A DNA stretch of 64,000 nt from Deltaproteobacteria bacterium (GCA_016234935.1 JACRNL010000003.1:111409-175408), one strand, 5' to 3'. Shown: positions 25,602 through 35,531, numbered from the stretch's first letter. Notes: generated from the letters alone by a model not told the origin. Numbers and translations: made by a program.

Positions 25602-28478
25602 TCAGAGCGCGTCTTTAAGGTATCTTCCGGTAAGGCTTGCCCTGGTCTTTGCGATATCCTCCGGCTGGCCGCAGGCCACGACGCGGCCGCCTTTTTCGCC
25701 GCCGCCTAGGCCGAGGTCTATGACGTAATCGGCGGTCTTTATGCAGTCGAGGTTGTGTTCGATGACAAGGGCGGTGTTTCCGGCGTCTACGAGCCTGTTT
25801 ATGACGGCAAGGAGCTTTTTAACGTCGTCCATGTGCAGGCCCGTCGTAGGCTCGTCAAAGACGTAGAGTATATCTCCGGTCTCCTCGCAGGCAAGCTCTT
25901 TTGCGATATGGAGCCTCTGCGACTCGCCGCCGGAAAGCGTTGATGAGCTCTGGCCGAGGCGCAGGTATCCGAGGCCGACCTCGCGCACTATGGAAAAGAG
26001 CCTTTGCAGGCGGTCATTGCCCTGAAAATGCGTTGCTGCGTCGTCAAAGGTCATATTGAGGCAGGCGTGGATGTTCGCCCTGCGGTATTTTACGTCAAGC
26101 ACTTTCGGCTTATACCTCTTGCCGCTGCAGACCGCGCATTTTATGTAGACGTCCGGCAGAAAGTACATCTCAAGCTTCTGTGCGCCGTCGCCCTTGCAGG
26201 CCTCGCACCTTCCGCCTGTGACGTTGAATGAGAAGTGGCCGGGCGTCAGCCCCAGGGCCTCGGCAGACGGCGTCGCCGCGTAGATGCGGCGTATCTCGTC
26301 AAAGCCGCCTATGCAGGTGATGGGGTTGCTCCTTGCCGAGCGGCCAATGGGGGACTGGTCTATGAGCCTTACCTCGCGTATCCGCTCCGCGCCTTCAAGG
26401 GAACCATACGGCATGGGCCGCCCGCGCCGTGACCCGCCCGTCTTGAAGCGCTCCGCAAGTATATTGCAAATCGTATCCACCACGAGGGTGCTTTTGCCTG
26501 AGCCTGATACGCCTGTGACGCACGTGAGGGTTTTGAGCGGGATGCTCACGTTGATTGACTTGAGGTTGTTGCCTCTCGCGCCTTTGAGCACGAGAAATTT
26601 GCCGCTGCCGTTCCTTCTCCACCTCGGCGTGTGTATGTGCTGCGTCCCATTCAAGTAGTTGGCGGTGAGGGTAGTGCCTTTCATGAGGAATTCATCGGTA
26701 GGCCCGGCCCAGACAACCCTTCCGCCGCGTTCGCCCGCGCCCGGGCCGAGTTCTACAATGTAATCCGAAGACCTTATTATAGCGCTTTCATGCTCGACAA
26801 CGACCACGGTGTTGCCCGCGCTTGAAAGCCTTTTAAGCTGGCGTATGAGCATGTCCGTGTCTACCGGATGAAGGCCGATGGAAGGCTCGTCAAGCACGTA
26901 AAGCACGCCGGTCAGAGAGGTCGCAAGCTGCGTGGCGATAGTCACCCTCTGCGCCTCGCCGCTTGACAGGCTCTTCGCGGGCCGGTCAAGCGTGATGTAG
27001 CCGAGGCCCGTCTGCGAGAGGAATTCGAGCTTTGCCTTTAACTGCCGCAAAAGCTCTTTTGAGAGCTCCTCCTCATGAGGCGTAAGTTTAATGGAACTGA
27101 AAAACGCCAGGGCGTCTTTTATGGACATACCGCTTATCCCGGCGATGTTTTTGCCCGACACGCGGATATTCAGCGTGCCCTTTTGAAGCCGCGCGCCTTC
27201 GCACGAGGCGCACGGGAACTGCCCCTTGTATCTTGAGAGAAAGACCCTTATGTGGAGCTTGTATTTTTTAGTTTCAAGGTATTTGAAAAAACCGTCTATG
27301 CCTTCGAAGTCGGACGTGCCTTCGAAGACGAGCTTCTTCTCCCTTGCGGAGAGCTTTGAAAACGGCCTGTCAAGGTCTATCGCGTATTTCGCGGCGTATT
27401 TCTTAAGCTCTTCAAACCACCATGCGTAGGAGGGCTTTGTCCATGGGTCGATCACGCCCTGGTTAAGCGTCAAAGACGTGTCGGGCATGACTAAATGCGG
27501 GTCGTATTTAAGGATGTTGCCGAAGCCCCGGCACTCGGGACAGGCCCCTGTGGGGTGGTTAAACGACAGCGCGAACTGGTCCGGTTTTGTCAAGGGAGCG
27601 GCGCATTTCGTGCATTTGAATCGGCTTGAGAATTCTTCCGTGCCCTTTTCGGCCGCCTCGGCCCATGCCGCGCCGCCGCCCTCCCTGAAGGCGGTTTCAA
27701 GGGCTTCAACGAGCCTTTGGCGCGAGTCCTTCTTTAAAACAAGGCGGTCGGCGATGACGCTGACCTCGGACGGCTTTTTTTTGGGCTGTTCCCACTCGCC
27801 GGTGGAGATTGCGATGATATTGCCGCCGGATTTCAACCGTGAAAAACCGTTTTTAAGAAGCCCTTCGCGTATATCTTCCAATGAGCGGCCGGCGCATTGC
27901 ATCTTGAATCCGACAATGGCCGCTTCTCCGGCGTATTTCGCAAGGAGATGATCAGCCGCCGTCTGCGGCCCCCATGCCCGCGCCTCGGCGCCGCATTCAG
28001 GGCAAAATACATGGCCGGCCTTCGCGAAAAAGAGCCTGAGGTAATCGTCTATCTCCGTGGCCGTGGCTACGGTGGACCGGCTCGTCCTCACCGGGTTTTT
28101 CTGCTCTATCGCTATGGAGGGGCGTATGTTTTGTATGGAGTCAAGGTCGGGTCTGTCCATGCGCTCAAGGAAAAGGCGCGTGTAGGTGGAAAGCGACTCT
28201 ATGAACCGCCACCTGCCCTCGGCAAACAGCGTGTCAAAGGCAAGGGACGACTTGCCGCTGCCGGACAGGCCGACTATCGCGGTGATCCTGTTATGCGGTA
28301 TGCTTATGCTTATGTTCTTGAGGTTGTTCTGCCGCACCCCTTGAATTATAAGCTCGCCTCCCCGCTTAAAGCCCGCGGGGACATGCTCGCTGCCCGCCGG
28401 CGGCAGTTCAAAGGGATTCGGGCATGTCCCCGCGGGCTTTAAGCGGGGATTGGATGACCTTGCATCTTTTTTCTTCAT
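25602..28478 (-). CDS. uvrA: UvrA-family excision nuclease ATPase with N-terminal repeat insert
   Basis: About 958 residues from ATG 28478 (971 from ATG 28517). The later start is preferred because a TATAAT at 28522-28527 places transcription initiation at about the first ATG. Damage-recognition subunit of nucleotide excision repair: ABC Walker A GLSGSGKSS and GVSGSGKST, signature motifs (LSSGEAQR, LSGGESQR), zinc knuckles (FCPECG; CEACKGDG...CAVCSGKRY), DEPSIGLHP and DEPTTGLH. The switch segment EQKNPVRTSRSTVATATE differs from the usual HNPRSTVGTVTE, so this may be a divergent paralogue. Before the conserved GGELIIQGVRQNNLKN lies a segment of about 30 residues encoded by a long perfect palindrome (28360-28448). 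Confidence 0.93.
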   Translation of the reverse strand: MKKKDARSSNPRLKPAGTCPNPFELPPAGSEHVPAGFKRGGELIIQGVRQNNLKNISISIPHNRITAIVGLSGSGKSSLAFDTLFAEGRWRFIESLSTYTRLFLERMDRPDLDSIQNIRPSIAIEQKNPVRTSRSTVATATEIDDYLRLFFAKAGHVFCPECGAEARAWGPQTAADHLLAKYAGEAAIVGFKMQCAGRSLEDIREGLLKNGFSRLKSGGNIIAISTGEWEQPKKKPSEVSVIADRLVLKKDSRQRLVEALETAFREGGGAAWAEAAEKGTEEFSSRFKCTKCAAPLTKPDQFALSFNHPTGACPECRGFGNILKYDPHLVMPDTSLTLNQGVIDPWTKPSYAWWFEELKKYAAKYAIDLDRPFSKLSAREKKLVFEGTSDFEGIDGFFKYLETKKYKLHIRVFLSRYKGQFPCASCEGARLQKGTLNIRVSGKNIAGISGMSIKDALAFFSSIKLTPHEEELSKELLRQLKAKLEFLSQTGLGYITLDRPAKSLSSGEAQRVTIATQLATSLTGVLYVLDEPSIGLHPVDTDMLIRQLKRLSSAGNTVVVVEHESAIIRSSDYIVELGPGAGERGGRVVWAGPTDEFLMKGTTLTANYLNGTQHIHTPRWRRNGSGKFLVLKGARGNNLKSINVSIPLKTLTCVTGVSGSGKSTLVVDTICNILAERFKTGGSRRGRPMPYGSLEGAERIREVRLIDQSPIGRSARSNPITCIGGFDEIRRIYAATPSAEALGLTPGHFSFNVTGGRCEACKGDGAQKLEMYFLPDVYIKCAVCSGKRYKPKVLDVKYRRANIHACLNMTFDDAATHFQGNDRLQRLFSIVREVGLGYLRLGQSSSTLSGGESQRLHIAKELACEETGDILYVFDEPTTGLHMDDVKKLLAVINRLVDAGNTALVIEHNLDCIKTADYVIDLGLGGGEKGGRVVACGQPEDIAKTRASLTGRYLKDAL
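28360..28448. repeat. 89-bp element with 26-bp perfect inverted repeats in uvrA
   Basis: 28360-28385 (CCCCGCTTAAAGCCCGCGGG then GACATG) is the exact reverse complement of 28423-28448. Between them is a smaller GCCGGC-centred palindrome. It lies in frame near the 5' end of uvrA and shares CCCCGCTT.AAGC and GGGGACATG words with the family A elements at 29022 and 42628. Confidence 0.88.
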
Positions 28479-28569
28479 AGCGCCTGACGGAGAGTTCGTT
28501 TGATAAGACCGCAACATTAAATTATACAGCAGTTTGATGTTTAATTCCAGAAGATGATAGACGTTGTTT

Positions 28570-28596
28570 TTAGCACTCTTTTGCCGAGAGTGCTAA
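28570..28596. promoter_or_regulatory. CIRCE operator (HrcA site)
   Basis: Perfect TTAGCACTC - 9 bases - GAGTGCTAA. HrcA binds this to repress chaperone operons. It lies upstream of the -35 rather than over the start site. Confidence 0.95.
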
Positions 28597-28604
28597 AAAA
28601 CAAC

Positions 28605-28633
28605 TTGACAACGAAAAATACGGGCCATATATT
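28605..28633 (+). promoter_or_regulatory. sigma-70 promoter of groESL
   Basis: TTGACA (28605-28610), 17-base spacer, TATATT (28628-28633). The -35 begins 8 bases after CIRCE. The transcript would start near 28640, about 85 bases before groES. Confidence 0.85.
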
Positions 28634-28725
28634 AATTACGCGGCATAGACGCGCACCGGGCCTAAAACCCGCTGAATTCGGCGAAAAAATTGCCTTAAAA
28701 TCAAGAAGGAGGAGGAAAGCAGAGC

Positions 28726-29016
28726 ATGAAGATTAAACCGTTGCATGACCGTATATTAGTAAAGAGGCACGAGGAAGAGGGAAAGAGCAAGGGCGGCATT
28801 ATCATTCCGGATTCCGCCAAGGAAGCGCCCATAGAAGGCAAGGTAATCGCCGTCGGTTCCGGCAAGAGGGATGAAAACGGCAAGCTCGTTCCGCTTGACG
28901 TGAAGGCAGGGGATATCATCATATTCAGCAAGTACGGCGGAACCGAGGTAAAGATAGACGGGGTTGAGCACCTCATCATGAGGGAAGAGGATATACTCGG
29001 CATAGTCGAGAAGTGA
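28726..29016 (+). CDS. groES: co-chaperonin GroES
   Basis: 96 residues, standard length. Starts [14 protein letters not shown]; the mobile loop ([18 protein letters not shown]) contacts GroEL and the dome region is [15 protein letters not shown]. It caps the GroEL cage for ATP-dependent folding in the cytoplasm. AGGAGGAGG lies about 10 bases before the ATG. It is first in a CIRCE-controlled operon with groEL 132 bp downstream; a family A palindromic repeat occupies most of that gap. Confidence 0.98.
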   Translation: MKIKPLHDRILVKRHEEEGKSKGGIIIPDSAKEAPIEGKVIAVGSGKRDENGKLVPLDVKAGDIIIFSKYGGTEVKIDGVEHLIMREEDILGIVEK

Positions 29017-29021
29017 GCCGT

Positions 29022-29102
29022 TCCCCGCTTTAGGCCCCCGCCTTAGCCTGCCCTCGAATGTTTCTATCGGGGGACACGCGAGGGCAGGCCCGCGGGGACA
29101 TG
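29022..29102. repeat. family A repeat between groES and groEL
   Basis: CCCCGCTTTAGGCCCCCGCC, then GCCTGCCCTCGAATGTTTCT and ATCGGGGGACACGCGAGGGC, ending GGCCCGCGGGGACATG. This contains both halves of the repeat and can fold into a large hairpin within the groESL message. Near copy at 42628-42710. Confidence 0.85.
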
Positions 29103-29130
29103 ATTTAAAAAAAATCCGATTAAACATTAA

Positions 29131-30807
<1,677 letters not shown>

Positions 30808-30813
30808 TACGTT

Positions 30814-30842
30814 CCGAGCAATTCTTTTTATGCTCGGTCTTT
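30814..30842 (+). terminator. terminator after groEL
   Basis: CCGAGCA (30814-30820) pairs with TGCTCGG (30831-30837) and is followed by TCTTTTT. Confidence 0.75.
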
Positions 30843-30850
30843 TTGATAAA

Positions 30851-30884
30851 ACGGGCGGCCTGGAGATGGCCGTCCGTTTTTTTA
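30851..30884 (+). terminator. second terminator after groEL
   Basis: ACGGGCGGCC with GGCCGTCCGT (one mismatch), loop TGGAGAT, followed by a run of T. It backs up the hairpin 14 bases upstream. Confidence 0.85.
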
Positions 30885-30894
30885 TTACAGGCAT

Positions 30895-31150
30895 TTATGA
30901 TAGGATATTAGAAAATCAGATATTTCGGCGTGTCCCCACGCCGAAACGCCAGATATTCTGATTGATTCTGTTTCGATGTGAGGATACACTGAAACATCAA
31001 AAATATGATATAATTTAATATTGCTGTCCTCGAATAGCAATTATTATTTTTTTTATGACAGAGAAGATAAAAAAGCTCGAATTGTTCCAAGCAGATATAT
31101 AATTTCTATAGAGACAATAAATCCGATTTGAATTATTTCAAGTCAACCAA
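30895..31150. other. AT-rich intergenic region before nth
   Basis: No gene seen. TTCGGCGTG / CACGCCGAA forms a hairpin near 30922-30945, enclosed by CAGATAT/ATATTCTG. A TATAAT near 31010 could serve a promoter for nth. The composition is markedly more A/T-rich than its surroundings. Confidence 0.45.
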
Positions 31151-31810
31151 ATGCAACCCGCAAACATCCCAAACGTCATCTCCATCCTCAAAAAAGAGAT
31201 AAAACGGTTCAAGACCCCCTACGTCACCGAGGTCGCCGCCGAGGTAAAAAAAGACCCGTTCAAAGTGCTGGTCTCCTGCATCCTGAGCCTTAGGACAAAG
31301 GACGATACCACGCGGGAGGCTTCCGTCAAGCTTTTCAGGCTGGCCTCCACCGCGGAAGGGATTGCGAGACTTCCGCAAAAGAGGATTGAAAAGGCGATAT
31401 ATCCGGTTGGTTTTTACAGGGTCAAGGCGGCTGCGCTCAAAGGAATCTCAAAAGAGCTTATCGTCAAACACGGCGGCAAAGTGCCGGATACGATAGAATC
31501 TTTATTGACATTGAAGGGCGTTGGCAGGAAGACGGCGAACCTTGTCGTGACCATGGGTTTTGGCAAGCCCGGCATCTGCGTGGACACGCATGTTCACAGG
31601 ATTGTCAACCGGTGGGGCTTTGTCTCGACAAAAACACCGGAGGAGACGGAATTCGCGTTAAGGAAGAAGCTTCACAAAAGATACTGGATAATCATAAACG
31701 ACCTCCTTGTGACCTTTGGGCGGAATATTTGCAGACCCATTTCTCCGTTTTGTTCCGGCTGTGCCGTCTTTAAGTATTGCAAGCGTGCAGGGGTGAAAAA
31801 GCAAAGATAG
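31151..31810 (+). CDS. nth: endonuclease III (DNA glycosylase/AP lyase)
   Basis: 219 residues. Base-excision repair of oxidised pyrimidines. The helix-hairpin-helix LTLKGVGRKTANLVV holds the catalytic lysine region; VDTHVHRIVNRWG contains the catalytic aspartate; the C-terminal [4Fe-4S] motif is C-x6-C-x2-C-x5-C (CRPISPFCSGCAVFKYC). The N-terminus is typical (SCILSLRTKDDTT in place of the usual LS.QT.D). No clear Shine-Dalgarno is visible (TCAAGTCAACCAAATG). It stands alone between groEL and the selenoprotein. Confidence 0.95.
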   Translation: MQPANIPNVISILKKEIKRFKTPYVTEVAAEVKKDPFKVLVSCILSLRTKDDTTREASVKLFRLASTAEGIARLPQKRIEKAIYPVGFYRVKAAALKGISKELIVKHGGKVPDTIESLLTLKGVGRKTANLVVTMGFGKPGICVDTHVHRIVNRWGFVSTKTPEETEFALRKKLHKRYWIIINDLLVTFGRNICRPISPFCSGCAVFKYCKRAGVKKQR

Positions 31811-31894
31811 GGCTTGTATTTAAAGGGCGCGCGGTGTTATTATTTAATATCTATTTTAATATCCGGGATTATCTGTTTTTTTAAGGAGGACGCC

Positions 31895-32119
31895 ATGCCT
31901 GAGAAGGTCGTAATCTACGGCAAGGACACCTGACCATATACGAACGCGGCCCGTGAGGCATACGCGAAAAAAGGTTTTCAGGTGGACTACGTCAACGTAA
32001 ACGCGTCGCCTGACAACATGGAAAAGATGCTTAAGGCAAGCGGTGGACGCAAAAGCGTCCCTGTTATCCTTGAAGGCGGCCATGTCGTGTTCGGCTACGG
32101 CGGCACCTGAGGGGTCTGA
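31895..32119 (+). CDS. UXX-star family glutaredoxin-like selenoprotein with two Sec codons
   Basis: Ordinary ORF prediction would end this at codon 13. Read through two in-frame TGA codons (31931 and 32108), 31895-32119 gives 74 residues: MPEKVVIYGKDT-U13-PYTNAAREAYAKKG, a beta-alpha-beta thioredoxin fold with cis-proline segment SVPVILEGG, ending FGYGGT-U72-GV, then a TGA stop. U13 sits where glutaredoxins carry the first active-site cysteine (CPYT). Both TGA codons are followed by hairpins with a CGUG apical loop. This matches the UXX-star (seleno)protein family; a redox role is expected but the substrate is unknown. TTAAGGAGGACGCC is a strong ribosome site. No selA/B/C/D lies in the window. 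Confidence 0.9.
31946..31965 (+). promoter_or_regulatory. SECIS-like hairpin after the first Sec codon
   Basis: GCGGCC (31946-31951) pairs with GGC (31957-31959) and CGC (31963-31965) across an ATA bulge, with apical loop CGTGA. It starts 12 bases after the TGA, matching bacterial SECIS geometry with a GU in the loop and a small side bulge. Confidence 0.7.
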
Positions 32120-32123
32120 ACCG

Positions 32124-32142
32124 GACCGGCCGTGCGCCGGTC
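32124..32142 (+). promoter_or_regulatory. SECIS-like hairpin after the second Sec codon
   Basis: Seven-bp perfect stem GACCGGC / GCCGGTC with apical loop CGTGC, 13 bases after the TGA at 32108. It lies past the real stop codon. Its loop shares CGTG with the first hairpin. Confidence 0.75.
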
Positions 32143-32164
32143 ATAAAATAATATCAGGGATTTA

Positions 32165-32836
32165 ATGTGCTTGAAAATGAGCTTGGATTTGCAAAAGGCG
32201 AAAACCGGGTGTCTGTGCTTTCTGCTGTTGGCGTTTCTTTCAGCTTGCGGCGGCGGCGCTTTTACGCAGGTAACTACCGACGGCAGAGAGTCTTACCGCG
32301 CAGCCGCGCTTAACAAGGAGTTCAAGGCCGACGGCATGGCCCTGTTAACGGCCACCGGCGGCGGGACGGAGAACAAAAAGCTCCTCGGCGACATCGTGGA
32401 GGATGTCCTGAAGGCTGAGAGGCCGGATCTGCATATAATCCCGTACTGGAAGAACCTCAGCATCATAAACATGAACGGGCTGACCGCCGATTACGCCGGT
32501 ATGCTCAAGGAATATGAGTCCACGGGCATATTGAACAGGGACGCGCTTAAAAAGCTCAAGGACGCCGTTGGGGTCATGTATTTTCTTCAGCCGAGGCTTG
32601 TCAGTTTCGAGCAGTCGCAGTCAAACCGGTTCAGCTTCCTCGGTCTTTCGCTGGTAAAGACTCATGAGTCGCGCATAAAGGTCTATCTTGAGCTGTGGAA
32701 CGCGGCGACCGGCGAGATAATCTGGATAGGCGTGGGGGACGCTACCGTAGCGACCGAGAATTATCGCGCGCGGCCTGTCCCATTTGAGACGGCGGCGCGT
32801 TATGCGGTGGAGAAGATAGCCGCAAAGATACCTTAG
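32165..32836 (+). CDS. lipoprotein, unknown function
   Basis: 223 residues from ATG 32165 (CAGGGA a few bases before; an alternative ATG is at 32177). The signal peptide ends in lipobox LSAC-G near residue 28. The mature part is mixed alpha/beta: ERPDLHIIPYWKNLSIINMNG, LKKLKDAVGVMYFLQPRLVSFEQS, and a beta pair RIKVYLELWNAATGEIIWIGVGDATVA that resembles proteins sensing or handling envelope components, but no named family is claimed. The TAG stop overlaps the first base of the MITE-like repeat copy 2. It may be co-transcribed with the selenoprotein 45 bp upstream. Confidence 0.8.
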   Translation: MCLKMSLDLQKAKTGCLCFLLLAFLSACGGGAFTQVTTDGRESYRAAALNKEFKADGMALLTATGGGTENKKLLGDIVEDVLKAERPDLHIIPYWKNLSIINMNGLTADYAGMLKEYESTGILNRDALKKLKDAVGVMYFLQPRLVSFEQSQSNRFSFLGLSLVKTHESRIKVYLELWNAATGEIIWIGVGDATVATENYRARPVPFETAARYAVEKIAAKIP

Positions 32837-32959
32837 CAGGCTGCTGAAAAAGCCCCATCTACGTCGTTGCCTTCGTAGCTCGTCACTGCGGCGTAGGACA
32901 CACTACGCCTCGTTCCTCGCTCCTCGTCGCCTAGTAGCTGGGGCTTTTTGAGCAGCCTG
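32836..32959. repeat. MITE-like repeat, copy 2
   Basis: Begins GCAGGCTGCTGAAAAAGCCC, ends GGGGCTTTTTGAGCAGCCTG; about 125 bp, clearly homologous throughout to 7381-7505, with the central part differing most. Its left edge contributes the last base of the lipoprotein stop codon. Confidence 0.85.
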
Positions 32960-33034
32960 AGCAGATTTTGAGTTTTTCAGTAAATTGTTAGAAAAAAATC
33001 AAATTAACCTTTAGTAAAAGGAGCGGCAACTGAG

Positions 33035-33448
33035 ATGGAAAGGACACTTTCGATAGTAAAGCCGGACGGAGTAAAGAAGAACATCATCGGACAGGTTATC
33101 TCAAGGTTTGAAGCGGCAGGGCTCAAGGTAACCGGCCTCAAGATGGTGCGTCTTACCAAAGCAGAGGCCGAGCGCTTCTATGCCGTTCACAAAGAAAGGC
33201 CGTTTTTTGGAAGCCTCACGGAGTTCATGTCCTCAGGCCCGGTGGTCCCTATGGTCATTTCCGGCGGCGACGCCGTTAAGAAGGTCCGGGACATCATGGG
33301 CGCCACGGACTTCAAGAAGGCGGCCCCCGGAACAATAAGAAAGGACTTCGCGGATTCCATCGAGGCCAACATCGTGCACGGCTCGGACGCCGCGGAAACC
33401 GCCGCGTTTGAGATAGCCTATTTTTTTAACGCCCTGGAGACATTTTAA
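33035..33448 (+). CDS. ndk: nucleoside diphosphate kinase
   Basis: 137 residues, standard length. Transfers the gamma phosphate between NTPs and NDPs through a phosphohistidine: the active His is in [20 protein letters not shown]. The N-terminal [18 protein letters not shown] and the loop [27 protein letters not shown] are characteristic. AAAGGAG sits 10 bases before the ATG. The protoglobin gene starts 11 bp after the stop. Confidence 0.98.
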   Translation: MERTLSIVKPDGVKKNIIGQVISRFEAAGLKVTGLKMVRLTKAEAERFYAVHKERPFFGSLTEFMSSGPVVPMVISGGDAVKKVRDIMGATDFKKAAPGTIRKDFADSIEANIVHGSDAAETAAFEIAYFFNALETF

Positions 33449-33459
33449 ACGGCCCCTGC

Positions 33460-34350
33460 ATGTTTAATTCCGTAGAAAATATAAAATCTCACTATAACTT
33501 CACCGAAGCCGACGTAAGGAACCTTGCTGAGTTCAAGCCGGTTGCCGAGAAGTTTGCGGATAGGTTCGTCGTGGAGTTCTATGAATATGTCAAGCAGTTC
33601 AAGGACGCAGGCAAGTACCTCAAGGACGCGGAGACGATAAAGCGGCATCAGGGGGCCATAAAGAAGTGGTTCGTGAGCATGTTCGGCGGCGATTACGGCA
33701 GGAAGTATTTCGACGAGCTTGAAAAGGTCGGTCTGGCCCACGTGAAGATCAAGCTTCCCGCGCACTACGTGAACGCGGCCATGCATTTCGTCACCATATT
33801 CGTCCACGATATACTGCATAAAGAGGTGGCGGGCGAAGAGGAGAGGGCGTATCTGGAGCCGTCCATCGAGAAGATCATCGCCGTCAACCTCGACATCTTC
33901 ACGAGTTCTTACATCGAGGAGGAAAAGAAGTTTTTTCTGTCGCAGAAGGTCGAATCCTACCTCGTTCAGCTTGCAAACCGCTTTACCTACGGCTTGAACC
34001 TGACGCTCGTTTTGGGCCTCGTCATACTCGGCATCCTTGTGCTCGGGCTTTTCGTCTACGACCTCGCGCACATATTCACGACCCAGGGCGACATTGAAAA
34101 GGGGCTGTTAAGCACGCTCGGAAGCCTCCTGATGCTATGGGTCGTCATCGAGCTTATGGACACGGAGATAGACCACCTGCGCGGCGGCAAGTTCGCCATA
34201 AAGGTGTTCCTGAGCGTCGGTCTTGTGGCGATAATCAGGAAGATATTGGTGGCGAGCCTCAAGACCGGCGAGGTCGGCACGCAGATGACCCTTGTGGCCG
34301 CCGTGGCGGTATTGGGCTTTCTTTACTGGCTGATAGCGAAGGTGGAATAG
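33460..34350 (+). CDS. protoglobin sensor domain fused to PsiE-like membrane domain
   Basis: 296 residues. The first about 165 residues are a protoglobin/globin-coupled-sensor fold: RHQGAIKKWFVSMFGGDYGRKY and KVGLAHVKIKLPAHYVNAA, with H94 as the likely proximal haem ligand. Residues 175-296 hold four hydrophobic helices (LVLGLVILGILVLGLFVYDL, GSLLMLWVVIELMDTEI, KVFLSVGLVAIIRKILVA, LVAAVAVLGFLYWLIAK) with the E-L-M-D-T-E-I-D and IRKILV features of PsiE. A haem-bound O2/NO/CO sensor acting on a membrane domain is inferred. No good ribosome site; probably translated from the ndk message. rlmN follows 3 bp later. Confidence 0.83.
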   Translation: MFNSVENIKSHYNFTEADVRNLAEFKPVAEKFADRFVVEFYEYVKQFKDAGKYLKDAETIKRHQGAIKKWFVSMFGGDYGRKYFDELEKVGLAHVKIKLPAHYVNAAMHFVTIFVHDILHKEVAGEEERAYLEPSIEKIIAVNLDIFTSSYIEEEKKFFLSQKVESYLVQLANRFTYGLNLTLVLGLVILGILVLGLFVYDLAHIFTTQGDIEKGLLSTLGSLLMLWVVIELMDTEIDHLRGGKFAIKVFLSVGLVAIIRKILVASLKTGEVGTQMTLVAAVAVLGFLYWLIAKVE

Positions 34351-34353
34351 GGC

Positions 34354-35397
34354 ATGAAAAATCTCAGAGGCATGACATATGAGGATATCCTTCAAGAGGT
34401 CACGGCCCTTGGAGCCAAGCCCTACAGGGCGGAGCAGATATTTACCTGGATTTATAAAAGGGGCATAACCGGCATCGACGCGATGACCGATGTGTCGAAG
34501 GTCTTTCGCGAACTTCTGAAAGAGGGGTTTTTCATCGGCGCGGTTGACGTCGCCGCGGTCAGGCGCTCTCCGGACGGCACTGTGAAGCTTGCCACGCGCC
34601 TTGAAGACGGCCTTCTTATCGAATCGGTGCTGATACCCGACGCGGACAGGCTCACCCTGTGCGTATCTTCGCAGGCCGGCTGCGCGCTTGGCTGCAAGTT
34701 CTGCGCGACTGGCATGAACGGATTTATAAGGAACCTGACGCTTGGCGAGCTTACCGGACAGGTCTTTGCCGCCCAGGGCCTTTTGGAAGAAGGCGCGCGC
34801 ATAACTAACGCCGTCATGATGGGCATGGGCGAGCCGCTGCTTAACTACGACAACGTAATTCATTTTACCGGGATACTGACGGACGCCAGGGGTTTCGGCC
34901 TTTCTCACAACAAGGTCACCATCTCGACCGCCGGCATCATCCCGGGGATAGAGCGCATGGCCAGGGAGGCAGGCGTAAACCTTGCCGTGTCCATAAACGC
35001 GGCCACGGATGAGGTGAGGGGGCGCATCATGCCGGTGAATAATAAATACCCCCTTGCCGGGCTTGTCGGCGCGCTCCGTGCGTATCCGCTCACCGGCAGG
35101 AAGGTCATTACAATCGAATACGTCCTTTTAAAAAACGTCAACGACTCCACCAGGGACGCCGAAGGCTTGATAAAGCTGCTTAAGGGCATTACGTGCAAGA
35201 TAAACATCATCCCGCTTAACCCATTCCCCGGTGCGCGGTTTTCGCGGCCTGACGATAAGGCGGTCGAACAGTTCGCCAACATATTAAGGAACGCTGGCCT
35301 TACGGCGCTTGTGAGGTTTTCAAAGGGGGCTGACGTTCAGGGCGCCTGCGGCCAGCTTGCAGGGGAATGCCCTTCGGCTTCGCATTCGGCCTGCTGA
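34354..35397 (+). CDS. rlmN: 23S rRNA/tRNA adenine-C2 methyltransferase
   Basis: 347 residues. Radical SAM enzyme methylating A2503 of 23S rRNA (and A37 of some tRNAs). The N-terminal accessory domain includes PYRAEQIFTWIYKRGI; the cluster triad is CALGCKFCATG; GMGEPLLNYDNV binds SAM; the resolving cysteine is in ADVQGACGQLAGE. Complete and typical length. Start codon 3 bp after the protoglobin-PsiE stop, so same transcript. Confidence 0.96.
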   Translation: MKNLRGMTYEDILQEVTALGAKPYRAEQIFTWIYKRGITGIDAMTDVSKVFRELLKEGFFIGAVDVAAVRRSPDGTVKLATRLEDGLLIESVLIPDADRLTLCVSSQAGCALGCKFCATGMNGFIRNLTLGELTGQVFAAQGLLEEGARITNAVMMGMGEPLLNYDNVIHFTGILTDARGFGLSHNKVTISTAGIIPGIERMAREAGVNLAVSINAATDEVRGRIMPVNNKYPLAGLVGALRAYPLTGRKVITIEYVLLKNVNDSTRDAEGLIKLLKGITCKINIIPLNPFPGARFSRPDDKAVEQFANILRNAGLTALVRFSKGADVQGACGQLAGECPSASHSAC

Positions 35398-35463
35398 GAA
35401 AAAGTATTGACCGGTCGGCCGGCCGAATGATAAAAAGAAAGTTTGCGTGAATAAATCAATCAC

Positions 35464-35531
35464 CCCCGCACCACTCGCCTGCACGGCTGCTTGCGCTAAA
35501 TGATGCATTTGTAATGGCGAGTGGTGCGGGG
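35464..35531. repeat. long hairpin element, 16-bp perfect arms
   Basis: CCCCGCACCACTCGCC (35464-35479) is the exact inverse of 35516-35531, with a 36-base centre. It is in the 159-bp gap between rlmN and mtnP. Shares the GCACCACT core with the hairpin at 39176-39255. Confidence 0.8.

Noticed and set aside
28554..28736. Plus-strand ORF across the CIRCE element and groES leader
   Set aside because: It covers a perfect operator and promoter, has no family similarity and overlaps the groES start.
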